Origin: Lantana camara
Lineage: Eukaryota > Streptophyta > Magnoliopsida > Lamiales > Verbenaceae
Length of the DNA stretch: 64,000 bases
Assembly: GCA_037501455.1 (NCBI GenBank)
Contig: CM074861.1
Coordinates: 36,720,001 to 36,784,000 of the forward strand
Direction of reading: 5' to 3'
A program made the position numbers and the translations under genes. The notes under the pieces were generated by a model. It did no database searches and was not told the origin of the DNA. It worked only from the letters and a program-made list of their open reading frames with translations. Positions 35,990 through 48,546 of the stretch are shown piece by piece. Positions within the stretch are counted from its first letter, which is position 1, and each line of letters starts with the position of its first letter.

Positions 35990-36504
35990 ATGGCTCAACT
36001 TCATAAGCTCGAGCTCCAGACTCAGATAACATCATCCCCACACAAATTTTTTGACATTTACAAGAACAAAAGCTATCTCATGCCTAAAATTAGTCCCGAC
36101 AAAGTACAAAGCATTCAGGTCCTTGAAGGAGATGGAACGAGTGTTGGTTCTGTTAGGCTCTGGACTTATGTCATGGGTAAGCTTCCATATTGACTCTGTT
36201 TCTCTTTCGCACTCTCTCTGTCTCTCCCCCCTAAGTTTTTCTTTTTTCAGGTATTCCTGTTATTGCCACAGACAAGATTGTTGCCCTTGATGAAGGGAAC
36301 AAGTCAATCACATTTGAGCTGATTGGTGGAGAGGTTACAAAGTATTTCAAGAGCTTCAAAGCCACACTTAAGGCTGATGTGAATATAGTGAAATGGAGCC
36401 TGGAATATGAAAAGGCCTGTGAAGATGTGCCACACCCACACTCTCATCTTGACTTTCTGATTACTATGGCCAGAGAGGTTGATGCTTATCTTCTCAAACC
36501 TTAA
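35990..36504 (+). CDS. MLP-like protein (Bet v 1 / major latex protein family)
   Basis: Two exons: 35990-36176 and 36251-36504 (TAA at 36502-36504), intron 74 bp with GT-AG borders, giving 146 aa. Family length is about 150 aa. Diagnostic MLP features: N-terminus AQLHKLELQTQITSSPHKFF, the glycine-rich loop GDGTSVGSVRLWTY (about residues 48-61), and FKATLKAD near the middle. The intron sits after the Gly-loop strand, at the usual place for MLP genes. Bet v 1-fold proteins have a hydrophobic cavity for small lipophilic ligands; MLPs are cytosolic and linked to defence, stress and fruit or latex. The ligand here is unknown. No break seen. Confidence 0.9.
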
Positions 36505-37077
36505 TTAGGAGTATTAATATTGCTGTTGCAATAGTTGTTGTAAAATAGGTTGTGCTATATCCTATGGTTTTGTTGTCCAGTTGTGTGCTAAGATTTGTTT
36601 GCATGGAGTCCTTTTGCTATATGTGTTTCTCTGTCATGGGTGTCTTTAGGTCAAATGCCAAAGCATCTGTTTGATTTATGTACGTGGTATTATGTTTTAA
36701 GTATGGTTCTTTTCCTATTACTGTCAACTTGGAATATTTTCGGCTTTAGATCATGTTCGTTGTGGCGGGTTGGAACGTTTTCAGATTTAGATCACGATCG
36801 TTGTGGCAGGTTATTTTGATTGTTGTTTGTAGTTGATAGGGTTAATTACATTTACATCGGAACCTCATTTATCTGTGCAATTGGTACATGCACATATTTA
36901 CCTTTACCTTCGTAGATATCTTATCAACTCAGAAACTTGGAAGGTTATTTGTTTTGTATTAAGATAAAAACTGATGAGTTATGTATGATTCCTTATACAG
37001 AGCAGGGGTGCTTTCTTGTTAAAACATATTAATTGTGGAACGAATCAGCTGAGAAATATATAAAACATAAATTTCTC

Positions 37078-37078
<1 letters not shown>
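36505..37078 (+). other. MLP 3' region and AT-rich spacer
   Basis: Contains the likely 3' UTR. A short imperfect direct duplication (TTTAGATCATGTTCGTTGTG at about 36,745 and TTTAGATCACGATCGTTGTG near 36,785) lies downstream. GGGTTAATTACAT at about 36,839 resembles the end of the MITE at 2,361, without a matching second end. Confidence 0.4.

Positions 37079-37126
<48 letters not shown>
37079..37126. repeat. (AT)n microsatellite
   Basis: Perfect AT dinucleotide run of about 48 bp. Confidence 0.9.
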
Positions 37127-37129
<3 letters not shown>

Positions 37130-37604
37130 CATTTTATAAATATGAAAACAAATTGTAATTTATGAGAAATATTCATAGACATTACATAGTATGTAAAAAT
37201 ACATCAACGAAAAAAAATCAAAAATTAAATGATTGAAGAGAGTGAAATGATCAATTTGGAAGAGAAAATTAAAGAATGATTTCTAGGGTAAAAATTTTAA
37301 ATATATATTTCGATTAAGGGGGGTAAATTTAAAGTTATTTACCGCATCAATTTGGGCGGAACCAGAATTTTGATCAAGAAAGGTGATCGACGATCATTTT
37401 TAAAAAATAATTTATAGTTAAAAACCCAATATTATTTAGTTCAATGCATAAAATAAGAATTAAAAAGAAAAAATTCTAACGTGAAAATAGGACAATTAGA
37501 TATGAAATATGCCAAATCTTCGGAAAAGGTAAAATAAACTTGTTTTTTAGAAATTCAATTTAATTAAAGAATTAATTATATTTAGCACCCTTTACAATTT
37601 TGAG

Positions 37605-37985
37605 TTTTTTTTTTTTTGGAAAAGCAAATCTCAGAGGGGAAATTTACTAAATTAATCGGAAATAAAATTTACAAAGGCACAATGAAAAAAGTAACGCAGG
37701 CTCGAGGCCGTAATTTTAACAAATTTATGGACAATCATACCTGCTCCACGTCTAATAGAACATAAGTTACCATTCTCAAAATTAGTAATAAAGACCATAA
37801 TAATATAATGAACAAAAGAGATTTTTTTACTCAAACCTAATACTAACGCCGCCACAAAATTCTCAGCGCTTACAAATTCTTTAGTTGTTAAAAATCGAGT
37901 CATACAGATCGACTCGTGATCAAACGTGTCTCCATCTGATTTGATCTTGAAATAAAGGTAGTCATCCATAAGTGACAAAAGAGAC
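37605..37985 (-). pseudogene. Decayed LINE 3' end
   Basis: The minus-strand frame 37978-37652 ends in a region resembling the LINE RNase H tail (IRRGAGMIVHKFVKITASSL, compare the family pattern VRREAN-x-x-AH). It is followed by a short 3' UTR and a plus-strand T-run at about 37,607-37,620 that would be the poly(A) tail. Similarity is weak outside this region. Confidence 0.4.
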
Positions 37986-38259
37986 CGATGCTTGTAGCAC
38001 CGGGAGGATCACCCTGCAAAAAAAAAAAAAGAAGAAAGTAAAATAGCTCTCATTCGAGAGAATAAAAGTTCTCATACGAGAGAAAAACTACTCTAATACG
38101 AGAGTAACAACCAAAAAAAGAAGAAAGAGAAATAAATGAAAAACTCAGATCAAGAGATCTAGATCTCATAAGAGATTTGGATCTTGCTGGAGAACAAACA
38201 AGATCTAGATTTAAAGAATATTTGTGAAAAAGAGACAAAAACCCTGGGTTAACTTTAAT

Positions 38260-38550
38260 TCAATTGAGCACTTGTTATTTATTTTATTATATTTTGACTC
38301 ATTCTAAAAATTATAAATTATATCAAATCAATTTTTTCTTAAATTTAGGGTGACGTCATAGATTTTGGGATTTGAATTTTTTGTTTTATCCCTACCCTAA
38401 ATTTAGGGTGAACCTCCTATAAAAAAGTTACCTATTAAGACAGGAGTAAAATGAGAAATTCATATCCCAAAATTTATGAAGTCATTCTAGATTTAACGAA
38501 AAATTGATATGACAATATTCAATTATAATATTTAAAACTCCAAAAATATT
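38260..38550. mobile_element. MITE with long inverted repeats
   Basis: The left arm (about 38,285-38,385) and the reverse complement of the right arm (about 38,450-38,550) match over most of their length: both carry a block like ATTTTGGGATTTGAATTTTT next to one like AAATTTAGGGTGACGTCATA, with some mismatches. Non-coding, about 290 bp. Superfamily not assigned. Confidence 0.6.
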
Positions 38551-39380
38551 AAATGTAACTAGTTCGTTAATTAAATATGGGGTTTCCGGCCACGAGGGAT
38601 AAAAAAAAGCCTGCAAAATAGTGGACGAGATTATATGGTCAAACTTCAATGACACTGCACGGCAACATTTTCCGGCGTGTCCGGGCATTAGAGATGACAG
38701 CAAAGCTAGAATAGTTGGTACAATTTAGAAATGTGAAGGTTGTACCGAATACAAAAAACATTTATATACACTTACCATTTATATAATCATAAAAAATTCC
38801 AACCCAAATTCATTTGGATAAATCTAATTAAATATAATAGTAAATATATTGTATTTGTTATTTAATTAATTATTCTTTTTAATTTTCTATTAGTTATGCA
38901 TTTAATTAAAAGATAATTAATTTTAAGTAACTATTAATATAAAGAATTTAAGGAATGATCATGCAACTTTTTTTTTTTAACCATCATGCAACTTGAAAAG
39001 GAAGTGTTGAATTTCTCAAGAATAATTTGGATTTACGCAAATTGAATACTATACATTTTTTCAAAAGAAATTTAAAATTATTTTGATTCTATATTTTATT
39101 ATGAGTTCGAATTCCAATCGTGCTGATTTATTAAAATTGTAAAAGATAGATACATACGATGCAACTGGGACGCGAATTTGACAATTTTAGAAAGAGAAAG
39201 AGAAAATTGCATTTTCGATCCTATAGGTTTAATATCAATTTTTTTTAATCCTACACTTTTTAAATAGTCTCACCCGTTTATTTTTTCGACACATTTAGTC
39301 CCAAACCCTAAAAAACTAACGTAATCTTTAACGGCGTTAGTGTACATATCACCCTAATAATTAAAAACAAATAAAATAAT
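38551..39380. other. AT-rich spacer before the tandem repeat
   Basis: No gene. AAATTGCATTTTCGATCC (about 39,206) followed by TTTAGTCCCAAACCC and AACGGCGTTA (about 39,330) is a phrase common at the ends of plant non-autonomous DNA elements; no second end was found. Confidence 0.4.
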
Positions 39381-39962
39381 CTGAAAATACAAAAATATTA
39401 TATACAGATATAATCATACATATTTTATATTTAAAGTATTTATAATTAATTATATAAACTTAAAAAATCACCCTCGGTCCTAGGTCCTTCCCCCCAAAAC
39501 ACCGTTGTCTCCCCCTCCACCAGATACACCACCGCCACCACGCCCTCTCCAAACTACACCACGACAATCAGCTTCAAAGACCATTTGGCCCCCTCCTTCC
39601 CCAAGATCCCAATCGCCATTGTCGCCCTCCGCCATCACTGCAGCCGTCCCCACCGTTGCAGGCCCTGCTTCTCCACCATCGCCCTCCCCGTGTTGGGGTC
39701 CGGTGGTGGTGGTGTATCTGGGCGGTGTCGGAGAGATGGTGGTAGTGCTGGGTTGTTGCGTCGGGCGGCGACGTCAGGGTGCAATGTCGGCGGTAGAATC
39801 AGGCGTCGGCGTCGGGCAGTGACGTTGGCGTGTGGTGGTGGTGTGTTGTCAAAGTCAAACAATGGCAGGTTGGAGGGGGAACGCGGCGGGTGGGTGGGGA
39901 GGCTGTATAAGGGTTTATCATTTACGTGTGTATATATATATATTGATATATGTATGTGTATG

Positions 39963-40650
39963 TGATAAAATCAGAACTTTACTTCAAAATCTGAGATGTC
40001 GTACCCTTACCTCATTTAGATAGTATAAAGATACTTTTCTTAGTAGAGTTATGGAACTTCCTGAGTCTAATAGTACTCATTGGAAGTCCAAGTTTAATGA
40101 TGGTTTACCATCTCTCTTTGCAGAGAGGGTTAGAAATACGCTCAGAAAAGGAGATGTTAATATCAATTATGATAGTTATAATTATGGTAGTCTTATAGGG
40201 ACTTGCCAAAGTGAAGGAATAGCTTTATGCAATGAAATAAAGCTAAGTCAACAGATTAAGAAACATAATCTTAATGAAAGGAAACAATTGAGTCAGTTTT
40301 GTGATCAGTTTGGAATTTCAAATCCGATTCTTAATAAAGAAAAGGGTCATAAAAAAAGGAAGAAATTTTATAAATCTCCAGAATTTTCTAAGAAAAAGCA
40401 TAGAAAGAGAAGAGAGAAAAGAGAATTTAGGAAAGAAAAAAAGAGGGCTAATAGTCTCCCTATTATTTGTCGTAAATGTGGTAAGATTGGTCACTATGCA
40501 AATCAATGCTGGACCAAAAAGAAAATCCAAAGCTTAGAGGTCGATGATAATACTAAAGATACTCTTTGCAAAATGTTTTTAAATTCTGAATCAGAAAGCG
40601 AAAAATCATCACACTCAGATGTTTTAGAAAACGAAGATTATTCTTCTGGA
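39963..40650 (+). pseudogene. Captured pararetrovirus capsid fragment, tandem copy 1
   Basis: The 3' half of a caulimovirid-type capsid/gag region, with one CCHC zinc knuckle (CRKCGKIGHYANQC) after a Lys/Arg-rich block. It starts abruptly at GATAAAATCAG and ends at TTCTTCTGGA, then runs into unrelated sequence that keeps the frame open to 40833. A TAG near its start replaces the TGG of the copy at 50.9 kb. It lacks the N-terminal capsid part, protease and RT, so it cannot give virus. Confidence 0.85.
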
Positions 40651-41442
40651 TTAAAACAAGCTAGAGATTTAGTTCTTAACCAGTCATGGAGGCAAGCCCT
40701 AAGAACGCCTAAAACATGGCAACAGAATGGGCGAATCCAGACTTCGGTTTTAAACCTAATCTCGGTTTATTTTAACTTGAACCATCCCAAAAATAAATTT
40801 TTCCGATCTGGTACTCTTTCTTTTTTTTTTTAAACCTAATCTCGGTTTTAAACCTAATCTGAAAATACAAAAATATTATATACAGATATAAACATACATA
40901 TTTTATATTTAAAGTATTTATAATTAATTATATAAACTTAAAAAATCACCCTCGATCCTAGGTCCTTCCCCCCAAAACACCGTTGTCTCCCCCTCCACCA
41001 GATACACCACCGCCACCACGCCCTCTCCAAACTACACCACGACAATCAGCTTCAAAGACCATTTGGCCCCCTCCTTCCCCAAGATCCCAATCGCCATTGT
41101 CGCCCTCCGCCATCACTGCAGCCGTCCCCACCGTTGCAGGCCCTGCTTCTCCACCATCACCCTCCCCGTGTTGGGGTCCGGTGGTGGTGGTGTATCTGGG
41201 CGGTGTCGGAGCGATGGTGGTAGTGCTGGGTTGTTGCGTCGGGCGGCGACGTCAGGGTGCAATGTCGGCGGTAGAATCAGGCGTCGGCGTCGGGCAGTGA
41301 CGTTGGCGTGTGGTGGTGGTGTGTTGTCAAAGTCAAACAATGGCAGGTTGGAGGGGGAACGCGGCGGGTGGGTGGGGAGGCTGTATAAGGGTTTATCATT
41401 TACGTGTGTATATATATATATATTGATATATGTATGTGTATG

Positions 41443-42130
41443 TGATAAAATCAGAACTTTACTTCAAAATCTGAGATGTCGTACCCTTACCTCATTTAGA
41501 TAGTATAAAGATACTTTTCTTAGTAGAGTTATGGAACTTCCTGAGTCTAATAGTACTCATTGGAAGTCCAAGTTTAATGATGGTTTACCATCTCTCTTTG
41601 CAGAGAGGGTTAGAAATACGCTCAGAAAAGGAGATGTTAATATCAATTATGATAGTTATAATTATGGTAGTCTTATAGGGACTTGCCAAAGTGAAGGAAT
41701 AGTTTTATGCAATGAAATAAAGCTAAGTCAACAGATTAAGAAACATAATCTTAATGAAAGGAAACAATTGGGTCAGTTTTGTGATCAGTTTGGAATTTCA
41801 AATCCGATTCTTAATAAAGAAAAGGGTCATAAAAAAAGGAAGAAATTTTATAAATCTCCAGAATTTTCTAAGAAAAAGCATAGAAAGAGAAGAGAGAAAA
41901 GAGAATTTAGGAAAGAAAAAAAGAGGGCTAATAGTCTCCCTATTATTTGTCGTAAATGTGGTAAGATTGGTCACTATGCAAATCAATGCTGGACCAAAAA
42001 GAAAATCCAAAGCTTAGAGGTCGATGATAATACTAAAGATACTCTTTGCAAAATGTTTTTAAATTCTGAATCAGAAAGCGAAAAATCATCACACTCAGAT
42101 GTTTTAGAAAACGAAGATTATTCTTCTGGA
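41443..42130 (+). pseudogene. Captured pararetrovirus capsid fragment, tandem copy 2
   Basis: Same borders and content as copy 1. It differs by very few substitutions (for example Ser to Gly in the CDQF region and Ala to Val near the GIVLCNE site). Confidence 0.85.
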
Positions 42131-42921
42131 TTAAAACAAGCTAGAGATTTAGTTCTTAACCAGTCATGGAGGCAAGCCCTAAGAACGCCTAAAACATGGC
42201 AACAGAATGGGCGAATCCAGACTTCGGTTTTAAACCTAATCTCGGTTTATTTTAACTTGAACCATCCCAAAAATAAATTTTTCCGATCTGGTACTCTTTC
42301 TTTTTTTTTTTAAACCTAATCTCGGTTTTAAACCTAATCTGAAAATACAAAAATATTATATACAGATATAAACATACATATTTTATATTTAAAGTATTTA
42401 TAATTAATTATATAAACTTAAAAAATCACCCTCGATCCTAGGTCCTTCCCCCCAAAACACCGTTGTCTCCCCCTCCACCAGATACACCACCGCCACCACG
42501 CCCTCTCCAAACTACACCACGACAATCAGCTTCAAAGACCATTTGGCCCCCTCCTTCCCCAAGATCCCAATCGCCATTGTCGCCCTCCGCCATCACTGCA
42601 GCCGTCCCCACCGTTGCAGGCCCTGCTTCTCCACCATCGCCCTCCCCGTGTTGGGGTCCGGTGGTGGTGGTGTATCTGGGCGGTGTCGGAGCGATGGTGG
42701 TAGTGCTGGGTTGTTGCGTCGGGCGGCGACGTCAGGGTGCAATGTCGGCGGTAGAATCAGGCGTCGGCGTCGGGTAGTGACGTTGGCGTGTGGTGGTGGT
42801 GTGTTGTCAAAGTCAAACAATGGCAGGTTGGAGGAGGAACGCGGCGGGTAGGTGGGGAGTCTGTATAAGGGTTTATCATTTACGTGTGTATATATATATA
42901 TTGATATATGTATGTGTATGT

Positions 42922-43608
42922 GATAAAATCAGAACTTTACTTCAAAATCTGAGATGTCGTACCCTTACCTCATTTAGATAGTATAAAGATACTTTTCTTA
43001 GTAGAGTTATGGAACTTCCTGAGTCTAATAGTACTCATTGGAAGTCCAAGTTTAATGATGGTTTACCATCTCTCTTTGCAGAGAGGGTTAGAAATACGCT
43101 CAGAAAAGGAGATGTTAATATCAATTATGATAGTTATAATTATGGTAGTCTTATAGGGACTTGCCAAAGTGAAGGAATAGCTTTATGCAATGAAATAAAG
43201 CTAAGTCAACAGATTAAGAAACATAATCTTAATGAAAGGAAACAATTGGGTCAGTTTTGTGATCAGTTTGGAATTTCAAATCCGATTCTTAATAAAGAAA
43301 AGGGTCATAAAAAAAGGAAGAAATTTTATAAATCTCCAGAATTTTCTAAGAAAAAGCATAGAAAGAGAAGAGAGAAAAGAGAATTTAGGAAAGAAAAAAA
43401 GAGGGCTAATAGTCTCCCTATTATTTGTCGTAAATGTGGTAAGATTGGTCACTATGCAAATCAATGCTGGACCAAAAAGAAAATCCAAAGCTTAGAGGTC
43501 GATGATAATACTAAAGATACTCTTTGCAAAATGTTTTTAAATTCTAAATCAGAAAGCGAAAAATCATCACACTCAGATGTTTTAGAAAACGAAGATTATT
43601 CTTCTGGA
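42922..43608 (+). pseudogene. Captured pararetrovirus capsid fragment, tandem copy 3
   Basis: Same borders. It shares the Gly of copy 2 and has a private Glu to Lys change in the acidic stretch after the zinc knuckle. The frame extends to 43851 through the T-run and C-run. Confidence 0.85.
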
Positions 43609-43830
43609 TTAAAACAAGCTAGAGATTTAGTTCTTAACCAGTCATGGAGGCAAGCCCTAAGAACGCCTAAAACATGGCAACAGAATGGGCGAATCCAGAC
43701 TTCGGTTTTAAACCTAATCTCGGTTTATTTTAACTTGAACCATCCCAAAAATAAAATTTTCCGATCTGGTACTCTTTCTTTTTTTTTTTTTTTTATAAAC
43801 CCCCCCTCCAACCCCCCCCCCCCCCCCCGA

Positions 43831-44268
43831 ACATTGATTCTAATTACTTGATATTATTCAACACAATAAAATTAAGCCGGCCATATTAGGCGGCGAATTA
43901 TAGCATAAAATTGTAAAATTAATAACTGAAATGTAAATAAACTTACTTATTAGTTGATGCACACCAGACTTGCAAGATTGCAAAAAAATTTCACTCAGGA
44001 AATTAGAGATTTACAAACTGAACTAAAATTACAAAGTTGATAATTTTACGCGCTGCCTTAATGCAAAGCTGAGCCTACCAATAAATAGAAAAAAATTTCG
44101 GATTTGAAATCCGGAACTAAAGACTAAACTAAACTATTTACTCAATTATGAATGAGCACTATACAGTTTTATTAAAACAACGACACTCAAAAGATGGGTA
44201 CTTTATTAAAGTGAAGGATTCCTTCCAAAAGTGGAAATAATTGGTAAGGTAGTTGGCATATCATCCTT
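43831..44268. other. Spacer between the tandem repeat and the pararetrovirus
   Basis: AT-rich, no ORF. Part of it may be the non-coding 3' region of the viral genome; no primer site or poly(A) signal was identified. Confidence 0.4.
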
Positions 44269-45625
44269 TCAGGACCCCATCTTGTCTTTTCCTTTTCCTT
44301 CTTTATTCAAATATTTCTGAATAACCTGCTCGATATCATCACAAACTCCTTCAAAAGGATTCTGGGCTTCCCCAGCTGGGTAAAAATCTTCATTAGATAA
44401 TGTATCCATAGAAACACTTGATTGTGATTCAAAGCTGAAATTTTTCATTAAATCCTTCTTTATCTCCCTGAGATATGAAGCGACTTTTTCTTCATCCGAA
44501 ACTTGTCCTTTCTGGAAATATAATTTCTGTGAGATATATTCAAAGGGACTTGGAGATTATTTTGTTCCTCCAAAATTGTATATTCTTCAATCTTCTTTTT
44601 GATATTATCAACTGTCTCTTGCCTTCAATACATCCTTCTTTATTAACTTGCATCATTTTCCTCCAGAACTTCGTATAAAAAGTTCTAAAGATACATGGTA
44701 TCTTTTGCTGAGTTTCTCCCAATTCTGGTTCCCATTTCCAAATCCATGGAATACCAAATTCAGTGAAAAAGTATAAAGAATTCATTCCTTCTATCCATCT
44801 CCCATTATTCTGGGCTTCAATAATTTTCGGAGAAATCTCCACCCACTGAGAATATAATTCTTGAAACGTATTTGGCAAAATTTTTGTTGTAGGACCAAAA
44901 CTGAGCCACCATTGGTATAACCAATTTGGAATGTCTTTATTATAAACATTCGGACATATTTTGAAAAACCATGAATGCTTATGAAGCTCATTTTGATAAA
45001 GAAAAGCTTTATTAAAAGCTTCAACATAATCCCAATAATTAAATTTTATTTTTACTTGGGAATTTTGGAGACTATATTCTCTTTCTCTGAGGGTACTAAT
45101 TCCCCATTCATCTGCAGATATTATCTGCTTAATAATAATTTTACTAAAGCTATAAACTTTAGTTTGCTTTCCTGCAAAGAAATGATCAAATTCGCAGGAT
45201 CCTGTCACCTTAAGTACATTCTCAAAGTGAGTTCGCTGTTTATATGAACCAGCAGTAAAAGATGCAGTATCAAGATACCTTTGCATGAGAGGCCAGATAT
45301 TATCTTTCCATCTCAGATCTTTTTTTTCCAAGATTAATATTAACTCTTTATGAGAATTTTGCTCATATAATAAATCAACTGATCCAACTTCTTCATCTCC
45401 TACTATATTAGCATAAGATGGAGCTGTTTGAGTATTACTCTCCTGTTTAGCTTTGAATTCTAAAAATTCCTTGTATAAAGGATCATCCTTTGGTGTATTA
45501 CTGGATGATGATGATGAAATATTAGCAATATTTTCAGCTATTAGCTTCTGTTTGCCAAATTGGGCAATAGTTCTTCCACCCCTCCCTCTATTAGAAGGAT
45601 TTCTTCCTCCTCCTCGAGGTAGCAT
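44269..45625 (-). pseudogene. Downstream viral ORF, function unknown
   Basis: The frame opens at 45625 with a Gly/Arg-rich start (LPRGGGRNPSNRGRGGR) and runs 361 codons to 44540. The C-terminal part continues in another frame (about 44525 to a stop at 44269-44271), so a frameshift splits it. No zinc finger, protease or polymerase motif was seen. The basic Gly/Arg start suggests nucleic-acid binding; this is inference. Its place after RNase H resembles the second ORF of some caulimovirids. Confidence 0.6.
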
Positions 45626-45643
45626 CTTGAGAATATGAATAAA

Positions 45644-46334
45644 TTAAGCTATTAGCTTTTTTAATTTATTTTTTACAGCTATAAGCTGTTTTTCATCTTC
45701 CTTGACGTAATAATCAAGACCATGATCATCATTAAGATAAAAACATAAAGATTTAGTCTGCTCAATTTGAGCTTCTAAATATCTTTGTAAAGCTATAAGC
45801 TTTGGAATCATCAATTTATGACGCCAAACAGTTTCAAGCCCATGTGGTTTAATATTAGTCCTAATATCATATGGACCAATTAAAGGGGGATCGAAATCAT
45901 ATTTGAATTCTTCCCAAGTAATCAAATTCATCTTCTTATTAGAAGATTCCATACCTGCAAATTTAGATAATATAATAATTAATTTCATCAAGAAGTCTTT
46001 CTTTAAAAGCCATACTACTATTAATATGGAAGCAAGCATTCTCATACTGGCTTTTTCTCTCAATATAATTGAGATTATTCCTAGGATTAAGAATATTATT
46101 ATTAATATTATCAGTCCCATAAATAATATTCCTATCATGCTCATGTAATAGGAACACTACTTTCTTCACATAATTGTGAATCTTCTTGGCTTTATCCCAG
46201 TTGATAGATTTATAAAATCTATGAGGAGGTAACTCTGGAATTCCTCTGGCTTTACACATCCTGTAAATATTCTCAAGTTTGAAAGTCAGGAAGACTATTG
46301 TCAGTTCCTTTTTCATAAATAATTTCAAAATCAA
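45644..46334 (-). pseudogene. Viral ORF between RNase H and the last ORF
   Basis: Two overlapping frames (46334-45963 and 46144-45644) look like parts of one product split by a frameshift. The C-terminal part is Lys-rich and helical-looking. No recognised domain. Confidence 0.45.
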
Positions 46335-46671
46335 AAGGGGCTAATTGAGCCTGCCATCTAGCAAACATTTGTTTAGAAACTTCATGATCAAAATTTTTAT
46401 TAAACATATATGTAGCAGCTTGACAATCAGTTTTTATAATAAATTTCTGATTATATAAATCATCTTGAAATTTTAATACACATTTGAGAATAGGTAAAAT
46501 CTCTTTTGCTATAGTAGCATAATTCTTTTGACTATCTCTCCACTTTCCTGAATGGAATATAACAAGATATTCTTGTTTACTACTAGGATCCTTTTTCTTA
46601 AGGATTCCTCCATAACCAATGTCAGAAGCATCAGTTTCAATGATCTTTTCCCATTTGGGATTAGCAAGCAT
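46273..46671 (-). pseudogene. Pararetrovirus RNase H
   Basis: Shows the first catalytic Asp in ETDASDIGYGGIL, the NYATIAKEIL glutamate region and IIKTDCQAAT with a later Asp. It is in the same frame as RT but separated by a stop at 46783-46785. Confidence 0.82.
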
Positions 46672-46782
46672 TAAACAAGGAAGGTTTATAACTTTATTCT
46701 TAATTTTTTTAATAGCCTGAGTATGATTTTTAGTCCAAGGTTTTGGATTTTTCTTTAATCTATCATAAAGAATAGCTGTATC

Positions 46783-47766
46783 CTAAGCAAGATTTTTATA
46801 ATATGGAGAAATATAATTTATACTTCCAAGAAATCTTTGGAGTTGAGTTTTATCTGTAATTTGATCAGGAAATTTAGAAGCAAACTCTATACTTCTATTA
46901 ATAGGAATTATTTTACCTTTTTCAATATTATGACCAAGAAATCTAATTTTCGTTTGGAAAATAAGCATTTTTGGTTTAGATATTACTAAACCATTTTGAA
47001 TAACAATTTTCTTAAATATATCAAGATGTTTAAAATGACTTTCAATATTTTTTGAAAATACTAAAATATCATCAATATAAACAATTATAAAGTCACTATA
47101 AGGATTAAAAATCTCATTCATAATATTTTGGAATTCTGAAGGAGCATTCTTCAGCCCAAAAGGCATAACCTTCCACTTATATTGTCCAAAAGGGACATTA
47201 AAAGCAGTTTTATAAATATATTTTTCATGTATTTGAATTTGCCAATATCCTGATTTTAAATCAAACTTAGAAAATATAAGGGCATCAAAAAGCTTATCCA
47301 ATAAATCCTTTTTATTAGGGATTGGATATCTAATCCATTTCAAAACTTTATTTAAAGGTTTATAATTTATAACTAACCTGGGAACTCCTCTCTCTTGTTC
47401 AGCTTGTTTATTAACATAGAAAGCTGTGCACGACCAAGGAGATTTTGAAGGTCTTATTAAACCTTTATGCTGAAGAGATTCAATCTCATTTTTACAAAGA
47501 TTTAAATACTCTTTATTCATTTGACAAGGTCTAGCCTTAGTAGGAATTTTCCTTTCATCAAAATTTTCTTCATAAGAAAGAGAAACAATATGTTTCTTTC
47601 TATCCCAAAAAGCGTTAGGATGATCATTACATATTTGTAAAGAAAACTGATTATGAAGAAGTTTAATTTTATCCTGTAATTTATGATTTTTTAAATTTTT
47701 TTCAAGATCGTTTATCTCAATCTCTTGCTTAAGGAAATTAATTTGGTTTTCTTTTCTTTCAATCAA
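46783..47766 (-). pseudogene. Pararetrovirus reverse transcriptase
   Basis: A 327-codon frame with an intact polymerase core: KSPWSCTAFYVNK, FSKFDLKSGYWQIQI, the active site VYIDDILVFSKN and FLGHNIEKGKIIP. The sequence type is caulimovirid rather than gypsy. The domain is complete but isolated by stops on both sides. Confidence 0.9.
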
Positions 47767-47790
47767 AGAGTCTTTTATTTGATTTAAAAC

Positions 47791-48546
47791 TCAGGTAAAA
47801 GGTTCAATAATAAATTGAAAAGATATCTCTTTTCCTTCAAAAGTTCCTATAAATCCTTTTTCATAGATATTTTTTATAGGAAATATTTTTTTTAAAAAAG
47901 GGGTTCCAAGTATAACTTGGTTAGTAATATTTTTTACTAATAAAAAACTATTAGGAATACAAACTTTATTTTTGCAAATATATGCTTTAGGAAGTTTGTA
48001 ATCAATTTTCATTCTTTGACCTTTAGTAGCACTAATAGAATGAGTAGTTTTATGAAAATACCTGGGAGGAATAATTCCTTCTTGGATACAATTTAAATCA
48101 GCACCACTGTCTACAAGAGCTATAAGATCTTGTCTATAATTTCCATCAATTAATAGAGAAATTTTTATAAACCATTTTTGGGATATAACCATTTTTAAAG
48201 TAGATAAAAAATTATCATCTTCTGAAAAAGTAATTTGATTTTCTTCTTCAGGAATATAAACTTGTTTTCCTCTACTAATCTCAAGTTTAAAAACTCTTTC
48301 TTCAAGATCTTTATTATCATTTTTCAAAATCTTTATCTCATCTTTAAGATTTTGAATCTCTAAAGATAAATTACCTCTAGTGGTAACATGATTAGAAAAT
48401 TGTCTTTGTTTTAAAATTTTATTAACTTCTGCCATAGTATAAGGTTCAGAATTCTTTTGGAAACTTTGATTTTGATCAAAATCATTTTTTGCTTTTAATT
48501 GATCAATAATTTTTGATCTAATATCAGGATCTTTGATAATTTTCAA
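47791..48546 (-). pseudogene. Pararetrovirus aspartic protease region
   Basis: Contains the retropepsin motif ALVDSGADLNCI and the later VILGTPFLKK strand. A coiled-coil-like stretch (LKDEIKILKNDNKDLEERVF) precedes it. Same frame as RT, cut by a TGA at 47791-47793. Confidence 0.85.

Larger units (their letters stand above)
39381..43800. repeat. Tandem triplication of a ~1.48-kb chimeric unit
   Basis: Three head-to-tail copies: 39381-40858, 40859-42338 and 42339 to about 43800, differing at only a handful of bases. Each unit has an AT-rich head, a GC-rich pyrimidine/proline-codon stretch, a GTGTATATATATA-like tract, a capsid-region fragment of the nearby pararetrovirus, and a tail with repeated TTTTAAACCTAATCTCGG ending in a T-run. 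The last copy ends in a longer T-run and a C-run (43,800-43,830) where similarity stops. Near-identity points to very recent duplication, or an assembly error. Confidence 0.92.

Noticed and set aside
37079..37126. AT microsatellites as regulatory or origin sequences
   Set aside because: Simple slippage repeats; nothing ties them to a function.
39505..39822. Proline-rich ORF (MSPPPPDTPPPP...) in each tandem unit
   Set aside because: It follows from a GC-rich pyrimidine stretch, overlaps other equally open frames on both strands, has no domain and no splice or promoter context. The repeat unit explains why it is seen three times.
43780..43830. Long T-run and C-run as a functional element
   Set aside because: Low-complexity run at the edge of the last tandem unit; more likely slippage or sequencing/assembly noise.
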